Positions 7,543 to 15,899 are shown, counted from the first letter of the stretch. The stretch: 64,000 bases of DNA from VGJV01 sp964646415 (GCA_964646415.1 CAZYEL010000002.1:16691-80690); one strand, 5' to 3'. Program-made: numbers and translations. Notes: a model not told the origin generated them from the sequence alone.

Positions 7543-10116
7543 TTATGCGCCTGCTCTTCCCAATACTTTGCGGAGATACTCCCCCGTAAAACTTCCTTTC
7601 TTACGCGCAATCTCTTCGGGAGTGCCCGCCGCCACAATTTCACCTCCCTTCTCCCCTCCTTCGGGACCAAGGTCAATCACCCAGTCCGCGGTCTTGATGA
7701 CGTCCAAGTTATGCTCGATTACGACAACCGTGTTCCCGCGGTCAGCGAGCCGTTGAAGGACTTGCAGCAATTTATCCACGTCCGCGAAGTGAAGTCCCGT
7801 CGTCGGCTCGTCCAAAATATACAGCGTACGGCGCGTGTCGCGCTTCCCCAATTCCGACGCAAGCTTCACGCGCTGGGCTTCGCCTCCAGAGAGCGTCGTC
7901 GCGGACTGTCCTAATTCCAAATACCCCAATCCAACCTCATCCAAAATTTTGAGACGATCCGCAAGCCACGGGATATCATCGAAGAATTTCACCGCTTCCT
8001 CAATCGTGAGTTTCAAAATCTCAAATATATTTTTACCTTTGTATTCCACCGCAAGTGTCTCGCGATCGAAGCGTTTGCCTTTGCAGATATCGCACTGGAT
8101 ATAGACCGTCGGCAAAAAGTGCATCTCGATTGCGAGCGTGCCATGCCCCTCGCAATTCTCACACCGTCCGCCGGGAACGTTGAAACTAAACCGGCCGGGC
8201 TTGTAGCCGCGTACTTTCGCATCTGGCGTTGCGGCAAAAAGGTCGCGGATAAACGTCCAAGCACCCACATAGGTCGCCGGGTTTGAGCGCGGCGTGCGTC
8301 CGATTGCCGACTGGTCAATGTTAATCACGCGGTTCACGTGCTCCAGTCCGAAGATGCCGCTGTGCACGCCTTCCTTATAGCTCGAACCATGCCACCGGTT
8401 CGCGAGCGTCTTGTAAAGCACGTCATACACCAAACTCGACTTCCCCGAACCCGAGACGCCGGTTACCGCCGTGAAACGCCCTACGGGAATTTCCACGTCG
8501 ATGTTCTTGAGATTATTTTCCTTTGCGCCTTTGATGGAAATGAACTTCGTCCCCTTGCCGATGCCGCGCCGTTCGCTCGGAACATTAATAAATCGCTTGC
8601 CCCGGAGGTACTCAAGCGTAAGCGACTGGGGAAATGCTCCCATGCTCTTCGCCGAGAGTATTTCCGGTATCGCACCTTGCGCCACAATCTTTCCTCCGTG
8701 TACTCCCGCGCCGGGTCCGAAATCAACCAGGTGGTCGCTCTCACGGATGGTTTCCTCATCGTGCTCCACCACCACAATCGTGTTCCCCAGGTCACGGAGG
8801 TCATGAAGCGTCTTGATAAGCTTTGCATTGTCGCGCTGATGCAATCCGATCGTCGGCTCGTCCAAAATATAGAGCGTCCCCACGAGGCGCGAACCCACCT
8901 GCGACGCGAGGCGTATCCGCTGCGCTTCGCCGCCGGAAAGTGTTCCCGCCCGCCGCTCCAACGTAAGGTACTCGAGCCCCACATCAAGCATAAACTTCAG
9001 CCGGTTTTTAATCTCACGGAGCGGCGCTTCGGCAATTTCCTTGAAGCGTGCGGCGCCTTTAAGTTCAAGCTTTCCCATAAAGTCATATGCCTCGCCGATG
9101 GAGTAGGCAACCACTGATGCGATATTTTTCCCCTGAATCAAGACGTTCAGACTTTCCTCTTTAAGCCGTTTTCCCGCGCATATAGGACAAATTTTCTCGG
9201 ACCACAAATCCTCCGTGCCCAATCCATGGCATTGCGGACATGCACCATACGGACTGTTAAACGAGAAAAGGCGCGGTTCGATTTCCGGAAACGAGAATCC
9301 GTCGTTCGGGCAGGTAAATTTTGCGGAAAGAGACACCTCCTTGTCCGTCACGACCGTCACCACGTCATTGCCGTACTTCAAAGCAGTCTCAATCGCTTCG
9401 GAGAGCCGTAAGCGGTTGTCCTTTATGTCTTGTCCGCCAGAGGCGGATCCGCCTTCGGCGGAAAATCTCACGCCCGCGGGAATACGGTCAACTACCAAAT
9501 CAATGGAATGAGCTTTGTAGCGGCTAAGCTCCACCCGCTCACGGAGCGTTTTATAAATTCCATCCACACGCACCTCGGAGAACCCCGCATTCAAAAAGTC
9601 GTAGAGCAGCTGGTAATACTCCCCTTTCCGTCCGCGCACGACAGGCGCAAGAATCACAATGTTTTTCTTTGATTTATTTTCATTCGAAATCTGAATCGCA
9701 ACATCCACAATTTCCTCATTCGTCATTTTCTGGATTTCTTTGCCGCACTTGGGACAATGCGGCTTTCCCGCACGGGCAAAAAGCACGCGGAGATAGTCGT
9801 AAATTTCCGTCACCGTTGCCACCGTCGAGCGCGGATTCGAAGAGTGGCTCTTTTGGTCAATCGAAATTGCCGGTGAGAGCCCTTCAATATCGTCTATATC
9901 CGGCTTATCAAGCCGCCCCAAGAACTGCCGCGCATATGCGGAGAGCGATTCGATATAACGGCGCTGGCCTTCCGCGAAAATCGTATCGAACGCCATGCTC
10001 GATTTCCCCGAACCGGAAAGGCCGGTAAACACGACCATTTTGTCGCGCGGTATTTCGAGATTTATGTTCTTTAAATTGTGCTCGCGCGCTCCTTTTATGA
10101 TGATTTTGTCTTTCAT
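7543..10116 (-). CDS. uvrA: Excinuclease ABC subunit A
   Basis: DNA-damage recognition ATPase of nucleotide excision repair; acts with UvrB encoded just upstream. I place the start at 10116 (MKDKIIIKGAREHNLKN), giving 857 residues against about 940 in E. coli; the longer reading runs through a palindrome. Two ABC modules are visible: Walker A GLSGSGKSS near 31-39 and GVSGSGKSS near 510, LSGGEAQR signatures, and DEPTIGLH and DEPTTGLH. The C-terminal zinc finger (CENCEGHG with CDICKGKR) is intact. In the first zinc module the leading CPxC pair is CPND, so one cysteine is missing. A palindromic repeat is translated in frame at about 219-228 as EGGSASGG. Confidence 0.96.
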   Translation of the reverse strand: MKDKIIIKGAREHNLKNINLEIPRDKMVVFTGLSGSGKSSMAFDTIFAEGQRRYIESLSAYARQFLGRLDKPDIDDIEGLSPAISIDQKSHSSNPRSTVATVTEIYDYLRVLFARAGKPHCPKCGKEIQKMTNEEIVDVAIQISNENKSKKNIVILAPVVRGRKGEYYQLLYDFLNAGFSEVRVDGIYKTLRERVELSRYKAHSIDLVVDRIPAGVRFSAEGGSASGGQDIKDNRLRLSEAIETALKYGNDVVTVVTDKEVSLSAKFTCPNDGFSFPEIEPRLFSFNSPYGACPQCHGLGTEDLWSEKICPICAGKRLKEESLNVLIQGKNIASVVAYSIGEAYDFMGKLELKGAARFKEIAEAPLREIKNRLKFMLDVGLEYLTLERRAGTLSGGEAQRIRLASQVGSRLVGTLYILDEPTIGLHQRDNAKLIKTLHDLRDLGNTIVVVEHDEETIRESDHLVDFGPGAGVHGGKIVAQGAIPEILSAKSMGAFPQSLTLEYLRGKRFINVPSERRGIGKGTKFISIKGAKENNLKNIDVEIPVGRFTAVTGVSGSGKSSLVYDVLYKTLANRWHGSSYKEGVHSGIFGLEHVNRVINIDQSAIGRTPRSNPATYVGAWTFIRDLFAATPDAKVRGYKPGRFSFNVPGGRCENCEGHGTLAIEMHFLPTVYIQCDICKGKRFDRETLAVEYKGKNIFEILKLTIEEAVKFFDDIPWLADRLKILDEVGLGYLELGQSATTLSGGEAQRVKLASELGKRDTRRTLYILDEPTTGLHFADVDKLLQVLQRLADRGNTVVVIEHNLDVIKTADWVIDLGPEGGEKGGEIVAAGTPEEIARKKGSFTGEYLRKVLGRAGA
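9433..9462. repeat. In-frame palindromic repeat inside uvrA (copy 1 of 3)
   Basis: A 30-bp imperfect palindrome built on GGCGGATCCGCC. Near-identical copies occur at 46788-46817 (one mismatch) and 45886-45915, both intergenic. Here it is translated without frame disruption. Confidence 0.85.
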
Positions 10117-10156
10117 GATTCCTTGCTTATATGCGCAATTCTGATTCCCAATATGC

Positions 10157-10190
10157 CGAGGATTAACCTCCTGCAGGAGGTTAATCCTCG
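10157..10190. repeat. Perfect 34-bp palindrome upstream of uvrA
   Basis: Loop-free palindrome centred on CTGCAG, 41 bases before the uvrA ATG. Each arm contains AGGAGG-like sequence on one strand, so the hairpin in uvrA mRNA would display or hide a Shine-Dalgarno-like stretch; its distance from the ATG is too large for direct use as ribosome-binding site. Confidence 0.75.
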
Positions 10191-10565
10191 AAACATTGAT
10201 CATAACGCAGAAACCGCCCCCTCCATGCGGCATATAGAGGGTAGCAGGGGAAAGTGTACCTCATCACCAACAAAAAACCACCTTCTCGCGGCGGGTTATA
10301 CGGAGAGTTTCCTGCTGGCTTTAGCAGGAAACTCTATCTTGGTTCTTCGCCTCGCGCTTGAAACTCCTCCGCTGGTTTCACAAGTTATTGACTCTCAACG
10401 TGATACCCAAGGGCAACACATGCTTCGAGTCCTTGTGGTGAAATATTGTTTTGAACGGAAGTTTTGCACGAGCCTCAGAACCGTAATAATTTTCCCGCTT
10501 CTTTCCAAAAAGTCAATGGGGACATGGGGAGATGTGGTGGATAACCCCCGAGAAAAAGTGGATAA
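10191..10565. other. Gap between uvrB and uvrA with one strong hairpin
   Basis: Non-coding as far as I can judge. It contains a 13-bp perfect stem with a 6-base loop (10304-10316 pairing with 10323-10335), a plausible end of the uvrB transcript or part of the uvrA leader. An open frame on the plus strand here (10078-10569) has no recognisable features and starts inside uvrA. Confidence 0.5.
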
Positions 10566-12662
10566 CTAAGTCTTTTCTGTGGATAGACTTTTCATATTCT
10601 TTGCGAGAACCTTGATTTCATCCCGCAAAATCGCGGCAAGCTCGAAATTCAGTCCTTTCGCGGCTTCCCGCATCTCCCGCTCCTTCTCCCGCATAAGTTT
10701 TTCCATGGCGGTTTTGGATTTGGGGATGGGTTTGAGCTCAAGCTTCAATACCTCTTCGGGCAAAATACTCGCGATTTTTCGGACAATCGTCTTCGGTGTA
10801 ATGCCATGCTTTTCGTTATAAGCGATCTGGAGCTTCCGGCGCCGTTCGGTCTCCGACATCGCGCGCCTGATCGAACCCGTGATGTGATCCGCATACATGA
10901 GCACTTCCCCGCGCACGTTCCGCGCGGCCCGCCCGATGGTCTGGATGAGCGAGGTCTCACTCCGCAAAAATCCTTCCTTGTCCGCATCGAGAATCGCGAC
11001 AAGCGAGACCTCCGGCAAATCAAGCCCCTCACGCAGGAGATTTACGCCCACGAGTACGTCGAACCCTCCTTTCACTTCTGAACCTTTCCGGAGATTCGTG
11101 AGAATCCGGATGCGGTCGAGCGTTTTTACATCAGAGTGCAAATATGCAACTTGTATCCCCTTGTCGCTTTTCGCTTGTCGCTTGTTACTAAGGTACTCCG
11201 CAAGGTCCTCCGCCATCTTTTTGGTAAGCGTCGTCACAAGTACCCGCTCTTTTGCCGCAATGCGCTCTTCAATGCGCGGGATCAAGTCGTCCACCTGCCC
11301 GCGCGCGGGGCGAATGGTGATTTTGGGGTCGATAAGCCCCGTTGGTCGTATTATCTGTTCTACGACCAACCCTGAGCCCGTCGAAGGGTCGGACTTCTTC
11401 AACTCATACAGCCCCGGAGTCGCAGAAGTGTATATCACCTGCCCCACGCGCTTTTCGAACTCCGCGAACTTCAACGGCCGGTTATCCGCTGCGGAGGGAA
11501 GACGGAACCCGTATTCGATGAGCGTTCTCTTCCGCGATGCGTCGCCATGATACATCCCCTGAATCTGCGGCACGGTGATGTGGGACTCGTCAATGATAGT
11601 CAGGAAATCGGGCGTTCCCAAGGTTCGACCTTGAGAATCCCCTAAAGGTCGAACCTTTGATGCACTTCGAGGAAAGTAGTCGAGGAGCGTATCCGGCGGC
11701 TCCCCTGCCGCGCGCCCGGAAAGATGCCGCGAGTAATTCTCGATGCCGTGGCAATAACCGATCTCGCGAATCATCGCGACGTCGAACTTCGTCCTGCGCT
11801 CGAGCCGTTCCGCCTCGAGAAACTTTTTGTTGTCCTCAAAATATTTGAGTTGCGCCTTGAGCTCCTCCTGAATCGCGCCGATTGCACGCTCACGGGCGTC
11901 CTTTTCGGTAATAAAGTGCTTTGCGGGCGGAATAATCACTTCCTCAAGCGGCGGAGTCTTCCCGTGCCGGAAACCCACGACGGGGTCGACTTCATAAATT
12001 GCGGCGATGGTGCCGCTCCGGACTTCCATGTTGTAAATCACCTCTCGGTCGGGCGGCATTATTTCCCAGTTTTCCCCGCGGAGACGGAACGTGCCGCGTT
12101 TCAAGTCGGAATTCGTGCGCGTAAACTGGAGCTCGATAAGTTTCCGCGCAAATTCTTTCCGTTCCATCCTATCCCCCACCTTGAACCGAAAAATATTCGC
12201 GGCATAGGTTTCGGGGGCGCCTAAGCCATAAATGCAGGAAACGGATGCCACCACAATCACGTCCCTGCGCGTGAGAAGCGCCGTTGTCGCCGCGTGGCGC
12301 AGCTTATCAATCTCGTCGTTGATGAGCGCTTCCTTGTCGATATAGGTGTCGGACGACGGAATATACGCCTCCGGCTGGTAATAATCGTAGTAGGATACGA
12401 AATAATTCACCGAATTCTTCGGGAACAGTTCCCTGAATTCATTCGTAAGTTGCGCCGCGAGCGTCTTGTTGTGCGCAATCACGAGCGTAGGCCTCTGCAC
12501 CGCCGCAATCACGTTTGCCACAGTAAATGTTTTTCCGCTCCCCGTGACACCCAAAAGCGTCTGGTGGCGATATCCTTTCTCCAAACCAGAAACAAGCTTC
12601 TCGATAGCTTGTGGCTGGTCACCAGCAGGCTTTAAATCTTTTGCGAGTTCGAATCCTGCCAT
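10566..12662 (-). CDS. uvrB: Excinuclease ABC subunit B
   Basis: Helicase-like subunit of nucleotide excision repair that receives damaged DNA from UvrA and recruits UvrC. Start chosen at 12662 (MAGFELAKDLKPAGDQPQAI), 698 residues. Motifs: Walker A GVTGSGKT near 37, beta-hairpin YYDYYQPEAYIP near 94, IDESH (motif II), TSATPG, motif VI QTIGRAARN and a C-terminal UVR domain (LNFELAAILRDEIK). Compared with the family there are several in-frame insertions: about 19 residues before FLTIIDESH (from 11620-11657), DPSTGSG after LKKS (11370-11388), NKRQAKSDKG before the YLHSD motif, and a few residues in RKGSEVKGGFDVLVG. The first two coincide with palindromic DNA. The ORF is otherwise intact. Confidence 0.95.
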   Translation of the reverse strand: MAGFELAKDLKPAGDQPQAIEKLVSGLEKGYRHQTLLGVTGSGKTFTVANVIAAVQRPTLVIAHNKTLAAQLTNEFRELFPKNSVNYFVSYYDYYQPEAYIPSSDTYIDKEALINDEIDKLRHAATTALLTRRDVIVVASVSCIYGLGAPETYAANIFRFKVGDRMERKEFARKLIELQFTRTNSDLKRGTFRLRGENWEIMPPDREVIYNMEVRSGTIAAIYEVDPVVGFRHGKTPPLEEVIIPPAKHFITEKDARERAIGAIQEELKAQLKYFEDNKKFLEAERLERRTKFDVAMIREIGYCHGIENYSRHLSGRAAGEPPDTLLDYFPRSASKVRPLGDSQGRTLGTPDFLTIIDESHITVPQIQGMYHGDASRKRTLIEYGFRLPSAADNRPLKFAEFEKRVGQVIYTSATPGLYELKKSDPSTGSGLVVEQIIRPTGLIDPKITIRPARGQVDDLIPRIEERIAAKERVLVTTLTKKMAEDLAEYLSNKRQAKSDKGIQVAYLHSDVKTLDRIRILTNLRKGSEVKGGFDVLVGVNLLREGLDLPEVSLVAILDADKEGFLRSETSLIQTIGRAARNVRGEVLMYADHITGSIRRAMSETERRRKLQIAYNEKHGITPKTIVRKIASILPEEVLKLELKPIPKSKTAMEKLMREKEREMREAAKGLNFELAAILRDEIKVLAKNMKSLSTEKT
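11341..11388. repeat. Inverted repeat plus inserted palindrome in uvrB
   Basis: 11341-11350 and 11361-11370 are perfect 10-bp inverted repeats around a 10-base loop (native codons VVEQIIRPT). It abuts 11370-11388, an imperfect palindrome (CCCTGAGCCCGTCGAAGGG) coding the extra residues DPSTGSG. Confidence 0.7.
11620..11657. repeat. Inserted inverted repeat in uvrB coding sequence
   Basis: Perfect 13-bp arms (11620-11632 and 11645-11657) separated by 12 bases. They encode the extra segment KVRPLGDSQGRTLG that other UvrB proteins lack, just before the IDESH motif. Confidence 0.75.
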
Positions 12663-12700
12663 AGCAGAAAAACTATACAGCAAAAAATTAATTCTTGCCT

Positions 12701-12727
12701 CATTCTACCATTCGAGCGAATGGTTCT
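12701..12727. repeat. TTCGnnCGAA palindrome family, copy upstream of uvrB
   Basis: CATTCTACCATTCG-AG-CGAATGGTTCT, 8-bp arms with a two-base centre, 39 bases upstream of the uvrB ATG. Related copies at 32922-32961, 33292-33317 and 59139-59164 share the flanks as well as the arms. It may be an operator or a small repeat. Confidence 0.7.
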
Positions 12728-12752
12728 TTAGGGAAAAGAGAGATTTTAGTCA

Positions 12753-12796
12753 ATAAAAACGAAATTGCCCGAGCGGGATTTCCCCCGCCCGGGCAA
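12753..12796 (-). terminator. Intrinsic terminator of the 14661-12823 operon
   Basis: Stem arms 12765-12777 and 12784-12796 (13 positions, one mismatch) followed on the minus strand by a T-rich stretch. Positioned just after the stop of the small membrane protein gene. Confidence 0.75.
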
Positions 12797-12822
12797 CTAT
12801 AATAACCTATGGTCTATTTTGG

Positions 12823-13230
12823 TTATTTTAAACACTTTGGAAGGCCATTAAACCGAACGCAATCTTTAAATGTTTCCCACATAGAATCAACCTCATTTTT
12901 AGTATATATATTTTTCTGTACTTCTATCGTTTTATCCATAAACTTTTCATAAAATTCTTGATACCTCACGTAATTATTATTAATGTAATCGATTGCTACG
13001 ACAACAAAGGCTATTGCCACCGCAACGGTCACTCCCACTATAAGGTTATGGATGACTTTTATTCCTTCTCTTGTTTTTTCTATCTCAGAATCCAAAACGG
13101 AAACCTTTTTACCTAAAGTAGTTATGAGCGCATCCACCTCCGTACTTCCACTTCCCGCTTGACTTCCTGTCGCTGCTGCCCTACTTTCTGTCCCGGCTCC
13201 TGCGGCTGTCTCAGTTTGGATCTCGGGCAT
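12823..13230 (-). CDS. Hypothetical single-pass membrane protein
   Basis: Not recognised. The 135-residue product has a low-complexity Ala/Gly/Ser/Thr N-terminus (1-30), a predicted coiled-coil stretch (KKVSVLDSEIEKTREGIK, about 41-58), one transmembrane helix (LIVGVTVAVAIAFVVVAIDYI, about 63-83) and a charged C-terminal domain with two cysteines. It follows the DUF6941-like gene after 4 bases and ends the operon before an intrinsic terminator. The base composition is clearly more AT-rich than neighbouring repair genes, suggesting acquisition as a block with the two upstream genes. Confidence 0.7.
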   Translation of the reverse strand: MPEIQTETAAGAGTESRAAATGSQAGSGSTEVDALITTLGKKVSVLDSEIEKTREGIKVIHNLIVGVTVAVAIAFVVVAIDYINNNYVRYQEFYEKFMDKTIEVQKNIYTKNEVDSMWETFKDCVRFNGLPKCLK

Positions 13231-13234
13231 ATTA

Positions 13235-13615
13235 TCAATCTACTGTAATAATGTCGTTTCTATCGAAGCTCACTACTTGATCGTTAATTTTAAAAATAAT
13301 TCTATAGATGCCTTTTTCTGGAAAACGAGCCCCAATGAGGTTAATCACTAGATTTGCATTGGGCTTGTTTTCGAGATTGACAAGTTTCATTTCCGAAGAA
13401 ACAATTTTATTACCACTGGGCGATATAATTTCGATTGTTTTCTTTTTATCAAAAATCACACCCGTCACGTTAATTGCAATTGAAAACCTCGGATGAAAAG
13501 CTGGAAGACCATCCGTTTTAATCAGATCAAATATACCTATAACACTTAATTTTTTTTCTTCCGAAAAAAAGGCGTTCTCGCATACATGCAGAAAATTTAT
13601 CTTAAAATCATTCAT
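13235..13615 (-). CDS. DUF6941-like beta-domain protein
   Basis: A 126-residue protein whose N-terminus (FKINFLHVCENAFFSEEKKLSVIGIFD) has the form of the uncharacterised DUF6941 family: a start resembling 'hCdxA...gKlsiiGiFD' followed by a beta-rich domain with the motif KGIYRIIFKIND near the end. No function is established for the family. It sits between a serine-dehydrogenase-proteinase-like gene (20 bases upstream) and a single-pass membrane protein (4 bases downstream), so the three are probably co-transcribed. AT-rich relative to the window. Family assignment is from memory of the motif pattern and is moderate. Confidence 0.6.
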   Translation of the reverse strand: MNDFKINFLHVCENAFFSEEKKLSVIGIFDLIKTDGLPAFHPRFSIAINVTGVIFDKKKTIEIISPSGNKIVSSEMKLVNLENKPNANLVINLIGARFPEKGIYRIIFKINDQVVSFDRNDIITVD

Positions 13616-13635
13616 TGTTTTTTACAGAATATTAC

Positions 13636-14661
13636 TCACTTCCACCCCTGCTCCATAATTCTCCATCCGACCTGTTCTTGCGGGACTTGAATCGGCCCCT
13701 GCGGGGTCTGCTGCACCATATTCACTTGCTGTTTGCGGTATTCGATGGAAAGCTCAAAGTGGCGTGATTCCTGCCAACTTTCGATAAACGCAATCTTATA
13801 TTGCTTTCGATTTTGCATAGCATTTATACCCAACTCGTTTTCCGGGTTCCAGAGCGTTTCAAGGTCCATATCTTTCCTGTACTCCTCAAACAGCTCCGTC
13901 ATCGCCTTCGCAAGAAGGTTATCCGCGTACGCAACCGACTTCAAACCCAAGTCCTCCTTCGCCTCCTTTCGCCCGATGAAATACTGGTGCGAGTAAAGTT
14001 TTTCGGTGAAGTAATCAACAATCTTTTCCACTTCATCATCCTTCATTGGCGCTTTATGACTCTTCAGCAACCGCTTCGCGAGGATGCGGATGAGGTTATG
14101 AATACGGTTTACGTTCCCGAGCGCCAAAGGATGAATCTGCGGATTCGACTCCACGAATTTCGAGAAGATACGCGAAAGCTCTTCGTCGTTCTTGATACCG
14201 AACTTATTTTTCGCCAAATCGAAATATGCCATCACGTCCTCGACGGAAATCGGGATTCTGTTCTGCGGGTTCTGGGGGTCTTGCGGGTTGAAAACATTCG
14301 CCGTTGAGGGGTCGATCGGCGAGATTTCTGAAAGGTCGCTCATCGCAATTTCATCCGCGCCGAGAGCAATCATCGTCGCCGCACTGTGCGCCTTATACGG
14401 CACGAGTACGGAAAACTTATCACAATACTCCCGAATCATGGACACAATCCTCCACGGCACCATTGTGTCGCCTCCGGCACTATAGAGAAACAGGTCGATA
14501 TTCTGGGTTTTCCCGATTGCGCGGAGTTGCTTGCTCACCACGGGAATCACGTCCATCGCAATCCGCGCGTTCACCGGTCCTGTCCGGTCGCTTGTGACAT
14601 AGGTAATTACCCGCGAATTCCGTAGTCCTTGTATCTGATGTATGAGTTGTTTCTTATCCAT
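13636..14661 (-). CDS. SDH/SppA-like ClpP-fold serine protease family protein
   Basis: A 341-residue protein resembling the serine dehydrogenase proteinase family (PF01972), related to SppA and ClpP. The conserved core is DLFLYSAGGDTMVPWRIVSMI (56-76) with the oxyanion-type SAGGD, and HSAATMIALGADEIAMSD (92-109) with candidate nucleophile Ser93. An SPIDPS motif follows. The C-terminal half is helical and charged, ending in a Gln-rich tail. No signal peptide or membrane helix precedes the domain, so it is probably cytoplasmic. It heads a three-gene AT-richer operon. The physiological substrate is unknown; relatives are often found near membrane or stress genes. Confidence 0.8.
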   Translation of the reverse strand: MDKKQLIHQIQGLRNSRVITYVTSDRTGPVNARIAMDVIPVVSKQLRAIGKTQNIDLFLYSAGGDTMVPWRIVSMIREYCDKFSVLVPYKAHSAATMIALGADEIAMSDLSEISPIDPSTANVFNPQDPQNPQNRIPISVEDVMAYFDLAKNKFGIKNDEELSRIFSKFVESNPQIHPLALGNVNRIHNLIRILAKRLLKSHKAPMKDDEVEKIVDYFTEKLYSHQYFIGRKEAKEDLGLKSVAYADNLLAKAMTELFEEYRKDMDLETLWNPENELGINAMQNRKQYKIAFIESWQESRHFELSIEYRKQQVNMVQQTPQGPIQVPQEQVGWRIMEQGWK

Positions 14662-14705
14662 CGCAATAAGGCAATTATACTCCAGTCATCCCAACTTTCC
14701 AACAG

Positions 14706-14751
14706 TTTCGTACTATTCGCTTATTCGTACGAATAAGCGAATAGTACGAAA
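14706..14751. repeat. Perfect 46-bp palindrome
   Basis: Loop-free palindrome centred on CGTACG, lying 45 bases upstream of the SDH-like gene and 43 bases after the MazG-like stop. It contains the words TTCGTAC and ATTCGC seen in the intergenic CGAATA repeat family (44090, 50624, 51258). Confidence 0.8.
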
Positions 14752-14794
14752 GAATGACCACCCAACAGCCAGAAATCCGTATATGCGATTCTTC

Positions 14795-15124
14795 CTACCG
14801 CGTATCCCCGTCGCCGTGGAGCGTCCCGCGCTCCTTACGCGAGAAAAGCTTTTCGATGTTCCCCTTCGCAACTTCTTCGAGCGAGAGCCCAAGCTCGGTT
14901 GCAACCTGCGCCACGTACCACAACACATCGCCAAGTTCCCCGCGAAGCGCCGCCTTTCGCTCATCGCTCATAACCCCACCGTCATCCCGAAACGCTTTCT
15001 TCACTTTTTCCGCAACCTCCCCCACCTCCCCGGCAAGTCCCAAAACCGGATACACCAAATTACTGCCGCTATTCGGATAAATCGCCGTCTTGCGGGATTC
15101 CTTTTGGTATTCTTCGAATGTCAT
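14795..15124 (-). CDS. MazG-like nucleotide pyrophosphohydrolase
   Basis: All-alpha NTP pyrophosphatase of the MazG superfamily, which hydrolyses non-canonical or excess (d)NTPs to monophosphates. Start at 15124 (MTFEEYQKESRKTAIYP) gives 109 residues, normal for single-domain forms. The metal-binding pattern is present: GLAGEVGEVAEKVKKAF near 31-47 and the second half ELGDVLWYVAQVATELG near 64-80. The C-terminal KERGTLHGDGDTR is typical of this subfamily. It probably sanitises the nucleotide pool together with the NUDIX proteins in this window. It lies downstream of nth on the same strand. Confidence 0.88.
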   Translation of the reverse strand: MTFEEYQKESRKTAIYPNSGSNLVYPVLGLAGEVGEVAEKVKKAFRDDGGVMSDERKAALRGELGDVLWYVAQVATELGLSLEEVAKGNIEKLFSRKERGTLHGDGDTR

Positions 15125-15257
15125 CGCCGTGAATTTATTTTTTATGGCAACCCTGCCTTCGACAAAGGGCAAAGTTCATGCTTGTGCGGTCTCGCGAACC
15201 CCCGTAAAGTCCCGCCCCTCGCGGAACCACGGGGCGCCATCCTAGCGCAAAGTCTTT

Positions 15258-15899
15258 TTAATTTGGAAGTTTGGCTAATGGACATAGTTCGTGCCGATGA
15301 GGGCGAGCTGGGCAATATTTTCTTCCATAATCAATCAGTAAATATGTCGCCCTGAACCAGTCCTTCTTCGGGATGATTACCATCAAGTCCCGCTCGATTT
15401 TCTCCGGCGTCTTTTCGCGGCTCAACCCCAGCACTCTCGACAAGCGCTTCACGTGCGTATCGACGGCAATCCCCTCCACGACGCCATACGCGTTCCCAAG
15501 GATTACGTTCGCGCTTTTCCGCCCAACGCCGGGAATCGTGAGCATCTCCTCCATCGTGCGGGGTAGTTTTCCGTCAAACCGCTCCTTCACTGCCTTCGCC
15601 GCCGCAAGGATATTCCGCGTTTTCGCCCGGAAGAAGCCACATTGGTGGATATCCTTCTCAAACTCCCGCGGATTGGCTTCCGCATAGTCCTTGAGTTTGA
15701 GATACTTCTTAAAGAGCGCGGGCGTCACCTCGTTCACCTTCTTATCGGTACACTGTGCGGAAAGCTGGACCGCCACAAGCAATTCCCAGTTGTTTCCATA
15801 CTTTAAAGCGATTTTCGGGTCCGGAAAGAGCTTCTGAAGCGTATGAAAAACCTTCGCCGCCCGCTTCTTAAGTTTTGAGAAATCTTTTTCGATTGCCAT
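15258..15899 (-). CDS. nth: Endonuclease III, iron-sulfur ligands degenerate
   Basis: Bifunctional DNA glycosylase/AP-lyase for oxidised pyrimidines. The helix-hairpin-helix IPGVGRKSANVILGNAYG (about 122-139) carries the catalytic Lys, and AVDTH (about 146-150) the catalytic Asp. The C-terminal cluster motif C-x6-C-x2-C-x5-C is reduced to C-x6-H-x2-C-x5-P (CPARPHRHELCPLAKLPN), so a normal 4Fe-4S cluster is unlikely. A TATAAT box at 15907-15912 covers an ATG at 15908, so the ATG at 15899 (MAIEKDFSKL, 213 residues) is preferred and would sit at the predicted transcript start. Confidence 0.92.
   Translation of the reverse strand: MAIEKDFSKLKKRAAKVFHTLQKLFPDPKIALKYGNNWELLVAVQLSAQCTDKKVNEVTPALFKKYLKLKDYAEANPREFEKDIHQCGFFRAKTRNILAAAKAVKERFDGKLPRTMEEMLTIPGVGRKSANVILGNAYGVVEGIAVDTHVKRLSRVLGLSREKTPEKIERDLMVIIPKKDWFRATYLLIDYGRKYCPARPHRHELCPLAKLPN

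Noticed and set aside
10117..10233. Longer N-terminus for UvrA
   Set aside because: It would translate the perfect palindrome and gives no UvrA homology; MKDKIIIKGAREHN is the standard family start.
10078..10569. Plus-strand ORF of 163 codons between uvrA and uvrB
   Set aside because: It starts inside uvrA, crosses a palindrome and a strong hairpin, and has no recognisable features.
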